Below are positions 30,541 through 33,176 of a stretch of 33,176 nt of DNA, piece after piece (the stretch's first letter is position 1; the number at the start of each line of letters is the position of its first letter). Below the pieces are notes generated by a model. The model made no database searches. It worked only from the letters and a program-made list of their open reading frames with translations, and was not told the DNA's origin. The position numbers and the translations under genes were made by a program. Source of the stretch: Conoideocrella luteorostrata (lineage: Eukaryota; Ascomycota; Sordariomycetes; Hypocreales; Clavicipitaceae); assembly GCA_032433595.1 (NCBI GenBank), contig JASWJB010000403.1, positions 1 through 33,176 on the forward strand, in the 5' to 3' direction.

Positions 30541-31672
30541 AACGGAGGTCTTTTCGCGGTCGCGGCATTGTAAATTCGTTAAATTAAATTCGTCAAATTC
30601 GTTGGATTGCAAATGCGGGGTTTTCGGGTTTTGGCAGCATTTTGCACACCTAGCTAATGTGCCACCGTACAGGTGGGGTCGGTCTCGGTGCTGTCTTGCC
30701 CATTGTCTACAAACATGCAAACCGATCTGTTCGGCTATGCTGGGGGGTTCGTAGCCCAAGTTTGTTGTCGTTAGACGCGAGCTGGAGTGGCTTTCCGCCA
30801 TCGTCGATGTCGATACTCACATTGGTGTGCACGCATGGACGTGCGGTCTATCCTGCGAGACGAGCTGACGGTGTTGTGTGGACCTGAGGACCGGGGTTGG
30901 ACCGGAGTTGTGTCCCGCTGTCCTAACGGCAAACATCACTTTCCGTGTCGAAGATTTCCTGTACTATATTAGCACGTTGGTTTCTTATCCTCGACTACCC
31001 GGCTTGAGCCGTCTGTGGGAAACTAGGTCTGGCTGGGAATCTGATGGATAGATTCTAGAAAGAAAGGAGAATTAAAAGAAAAAAAACTAAAAAAAAACTG
31101 GCCGGTCACACGGGATGATCGTCCGTCTCGGGACCAACAAATATTTTCCCCCGGTGGTTCTTGTCGAGTCGACATGAGGCTCCGCGACGGGATGAAATGA
31201 CAAGGGTAGCTTGAAATTTTCTTCGGCTATTATTGTATCTGCTAATGAACATTATCAATGCCTCCAGGCGCCCCAAACGCAGCCAGGAATAAGCATTTCG
31301 TCCCTTGTTGCAAATTGCCCAGCTGGTCCACAGCAGAAGAACTGCCTCCACTCTGGCGGTCTCCTCTGCTGGGTGTTGGGATGGCTCACGTGACAGAATA
31401 GGCCCAGTAGGTACTCCGTACTTAGTTCAACATTGGCGTGGCAACGCTCCATAGTAAAAACATAGAATTATTAACCCTTATTTTAGACTATACCTCTAGC
31501 TAGGATTAATATATATATATATTTAAAGAAAAAAAAATTTTTTTTATTAAAGCCTGCGAAGCTATTGTTTCCGCTTCGGATGCGGCTCATGATGTGATCA
31601 CGGCAACCCTTTGTCTCTGTCGGCGTGTGCGCACATCAAAAGTAAATCGTCTAGCCCAGAGAAAACTCTTAA
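30541..31672. other. 1.1-kb noncoding stretch with low-complexity runs
   Basis: No gene is supported. A-rich runs lie at about 31065-31100 and an (AT)n/A/T stretch at about 31508-31552. A TACTCCGTA copy lies at 31412-31420. Confidence 0.5.
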
Positions 31673-31830
31673 TGTTGAGGTGATTCACACTCTTTAGGGC
31701 AGCCTCACACACAGGCCCACAAGGTCTTCTTATTTTGTTTGTTCTGTAGACCCAGATTAGTTTCTTCATAACATCATCATCTATCAAGTTGATCATCTTT
31801 CCATCTTTTCGTTCTTTTTGCATTGCAACA
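31673..31830 (-). mobile_element. Solo LTR, family C, short form
   Basis: A 158-bp LTR, in minus orientation relative to the copy at 30217. Plus-strand ends are TGTTGAGGTGATTCAC and CATTGCAACA. The target duplication CTTAA is exact (31668-31672 and 31831-31835). A minus-strand open frame at 31587-31892 runs through it by chance. Confidence 0.92.
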
Positions 31831-32126
31831 CTTAATACGAAAGCAGTGCATTGAGAAACCAGATACAATTCATCCCCAGCGCAAAGAACCATTTCCTAAG
31901 AAATCAACGAGGCGGCTCATTTGGAAACTAAGCTGTGATCACCAGCCAAAGGTGTCCGCGGTAGGACCTCATGTGTCGCCGGACTCTTAGTTGGTGGGCC
32001 AAGCAGCACCGCCAGCATCTCTTGCACGAAAAAATGGCATGGCCCAGAGGCCACTTTTAGTGCGTGTTATCACCCCTTATATACCGTGCAACAGCATCGC
32101 CAGCATTACCGTTGGAGTTGTCCCCT
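31831..32126. other. Noncoding stretch beside the zinc-knuckle pseudogene
   Basis: I see no gene. A copy of the dispersed repeat seen at 26582 lies at 32028-32079. On the minus strand AATGCTGGCGATGCTGTTGC (about 32092-32111) and GATGCTGGCGGTGCTGCTTGG (about 32000-32020) are similar Gly/Ala/Asp-type repeats and may be the remains of the zinc-knuckle gene's 3' end. Confidence 0.4.
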
Positions 32127-32167
32127 TGTGGGTTGCACAGGGTCTCTGTGCAAGTGATCTAGATCAA
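32127..32167 (-). mobile_element. Family A LTR fragment
   Basis: The 41 bp match one end of family A LTRs, from TGTGGGTTGCACAGGG to the TGATCTAGATCA palindrome (plus-strand reading), then stop abruptly at the zinc-knuckle coding sequence. The rest of the LTR is missing, so a deletion followed insertion. Confidence 0.8.
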
Positions 32168-32770
32168 ACTCTTTGCACCGAACTTTGGTGTGTCCATACT
32201 GCTGGCAGTTAGAGCACTGCACCTTGCTCCAATCCTTTGGCTCGGGGCAGTCTCGGCTGAAATGGCCAGTCTTCTCGCAGTTGCGACAAGTCACATTGTC
32301 CATGTTTCTTGGCTCCTCGCACTCCTTGGCCATGTGACCCTCCTGTCCACAGTTACGACATGCACGACCGCCGCCTTGTGGGCAGTCTTTTCCGAAATGG
32401 CCCTTCTCACCGCATTTGCGGCACTCCACAAGATCCATGTTGGGCGGTTCCTCACAATCAGAAGCTCGGTGACCGGATTTTCCGCAGTTCCTGCATGCAA
32501 ACTTCTCCACGCATGGTTCGGGGCAGTCGCGTATACGGTGGCCTTCATTGCCGCAGTTGTGGCAAGAAATGGCAGGCTGAGCCTTGGACTCAACTCTCTC
32601 CTCAGTGCAAACTTTAACGAGTGACTTAACTCATTGCAGTTATGGCAACGACGAAGCCCGCTGTCCACAACTTCACCAGCGTCTTCAAGTCTATTGAGAA
32701 TCTCTGTCACAGGAAAATATGAGCCTATCTTAGGGTCGTAACTACACATTAAAAGTGGCCGAGTTGGCAA
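32168..32770 (-). pseudogene. Truncated CCHC zinc-knuckle protein gene
   Basis: The minus strand encodes a series of CCHC knuckles (C-X2-C-X4-H-X4-C) of the Gis2/Byr3/CNBP type, which bind single-stranded nucleic acid: CHNCGNEGHRIRDC, CRNCGKSGHRASDC, CRKCGEKGHFGKDC, CRNCGQEGHMAKEC, CRNCEKTGHFSRDC and CSNCQQYGHTKVRC. An upstream part in another frame, RLEDAGEVVDSGLRRCHNCN, joins if one T is restored near 32615, so there is a one-base frameshift. The N-terminal half of the usual protein is not seen, and the C-terminus runs from RCKE into LTR sequence. The longest intact frame, 32106-32510, would start at MEKFACRNC and end inside the LTR. It could still be expressed as a short protein, but I judge it a pseudogene. 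Confidence 0.8.
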
Positions 32771-32865
32771 ACGCCCTGTAACTTCCCGGTGCCGAGAATT
32801 GCTACGATAGACTACCCCCCTTGAGTTCGAACCCCAGACTTAGCAGATTTTTCGAAGTTTCAGCT

Positions 32866-33176
32866 AGATCAACTCGAAAAAGTCCACTGTACTAGTGCAA
32901 TCAGAGCCTAGTTGCAGATCGATCCACCATGACCGCAAAGCAAAGGTTACGAGCCCACCCGTCGTCAGCGAGAAAAACTTAAAGTCTGCTTTCTCTAGGC
33001 TCTGTACCGGAGGTGAACAGCAAGGAAATGAAGTTTGCTGCGTCGTCAGCTGTCAAACCGTGAATTGGGACGACCGTCTAACAGCGACCATTCAGCATGA
33101 AGAGTTGGCAAACATTGCTGAGAATATTTTGGAGCAGTCTCACGTGCTGCAGAAGTTTGACACATCCGGGGGATCC
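32866..33176 (+). other. Open frame running off the window end
   Basis: A plus-strand frame without a stop runs from about 32866 to the end and reads VTSPPVVSEKNLKSAFSRL, VNWDDRLTATIQHEELANIA and ENILEQSHVLQKFDTSGGS. It has no in-frame ATG here, so it would be an internal exon if real. I recognise no family. The text looks somewhat protein-like near the end, but 100 codons can be open by chance. Confidence 0.3.

Noticed and set aside
31587..31892. 101-codon minus-strand open frame
   Set aside because: It runs through a solo LTR whose target duplications are exact, so the frame is accidental.
33171..33176. Window ends in GGATCC (BamHI site)
   Set aside because: This could hint at a clone boundary, but a six-base site at an end is not evidence enough.
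1..33176. CRISPR arrays, operons, ribosome binding sites
   Set aside because: These are prokaryotic features. The window is fungal, and the tandem arrays present have no spacers.

Overview
The window is nuclear DNA of a filamentous ascomycete, most likely a sordariomycete of the order Hypocreales. The evidence is fungal introns of 49-128 bp with GT..AG ends and CTRAY-type branch points, fungus-specific gene content (LSB6, AIM41, KRR1, MRPL19 and a LaeA-like methyltransferase), and Ty1/copia elements carrying stop codons of the type left by C-to-T mutation. The order is inferred from general resemblance; the species cannot be read from the sequence.

Layout. (1) 1-8.3 kb holds a type II phosphatidylinositol 4-kinase (LSB6, two introns), 3.4 kb with no supportable gene, and a SAM-dependent methyltransferase whose 312-residue frame appears only after nine introns are removed. 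(2) 8.3-11.9 kb is gene-empty. (3) 11.9-19.5 kb is a compact housekeeping block: AIM41 (YqeY-like), a RidA-family protein, a YeeE/YedE sulfur transporter, a zinc-independent MDR oxidoreductase, KRR1, and MRPL19 (mitochondrial uL11). KRR1 and MRPL19 share a 363-bp divergent promoter and both serve ribosome production. (4) 20.5-33.2 kb is a repeat-rich accessory region. It contains a coiled-coil protein gene with tandem repeats in and beside it, a 170-bp duplication, a Pogo/Fot1-like transposase remnant, a decayed Ty1/copia element (gag near 30.0 kb to RNase H near 25.4 kb, minus strand), at least seven solo LTRs of three families, a SINE-like dispersed repeat, an unknown decayed multi-exon gene, and a truncated CCHC zinc-knuckle pseudogene.

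The repeat zone can be read as an insertion history. Target-site duplications flank the solo LTRs at 25860-26256 (GAGAT), 26968-27173 (ATAAG), 28128-28322 (GCTTG), 30217-30477 (CCTTC) and 31673-31830 (CTTAA). One LTR sits inside another, and one interrupts a SINE-like repeat whose uninterrupted copy is also in the window. The most useful gene-level result is the methyltransferase: it looks like a shattered pseudogene in six frames but splices into an intact protein using one apparent GC-AG intron and a 14-nt microexon. I found no convincing new biochemical system. The most unusual signals are the nested LTR structure, the coiled-coil repeat locus, the unknown gene at 24.3-25.2 kb and a strongly over-represented TACGGAGTA motif.
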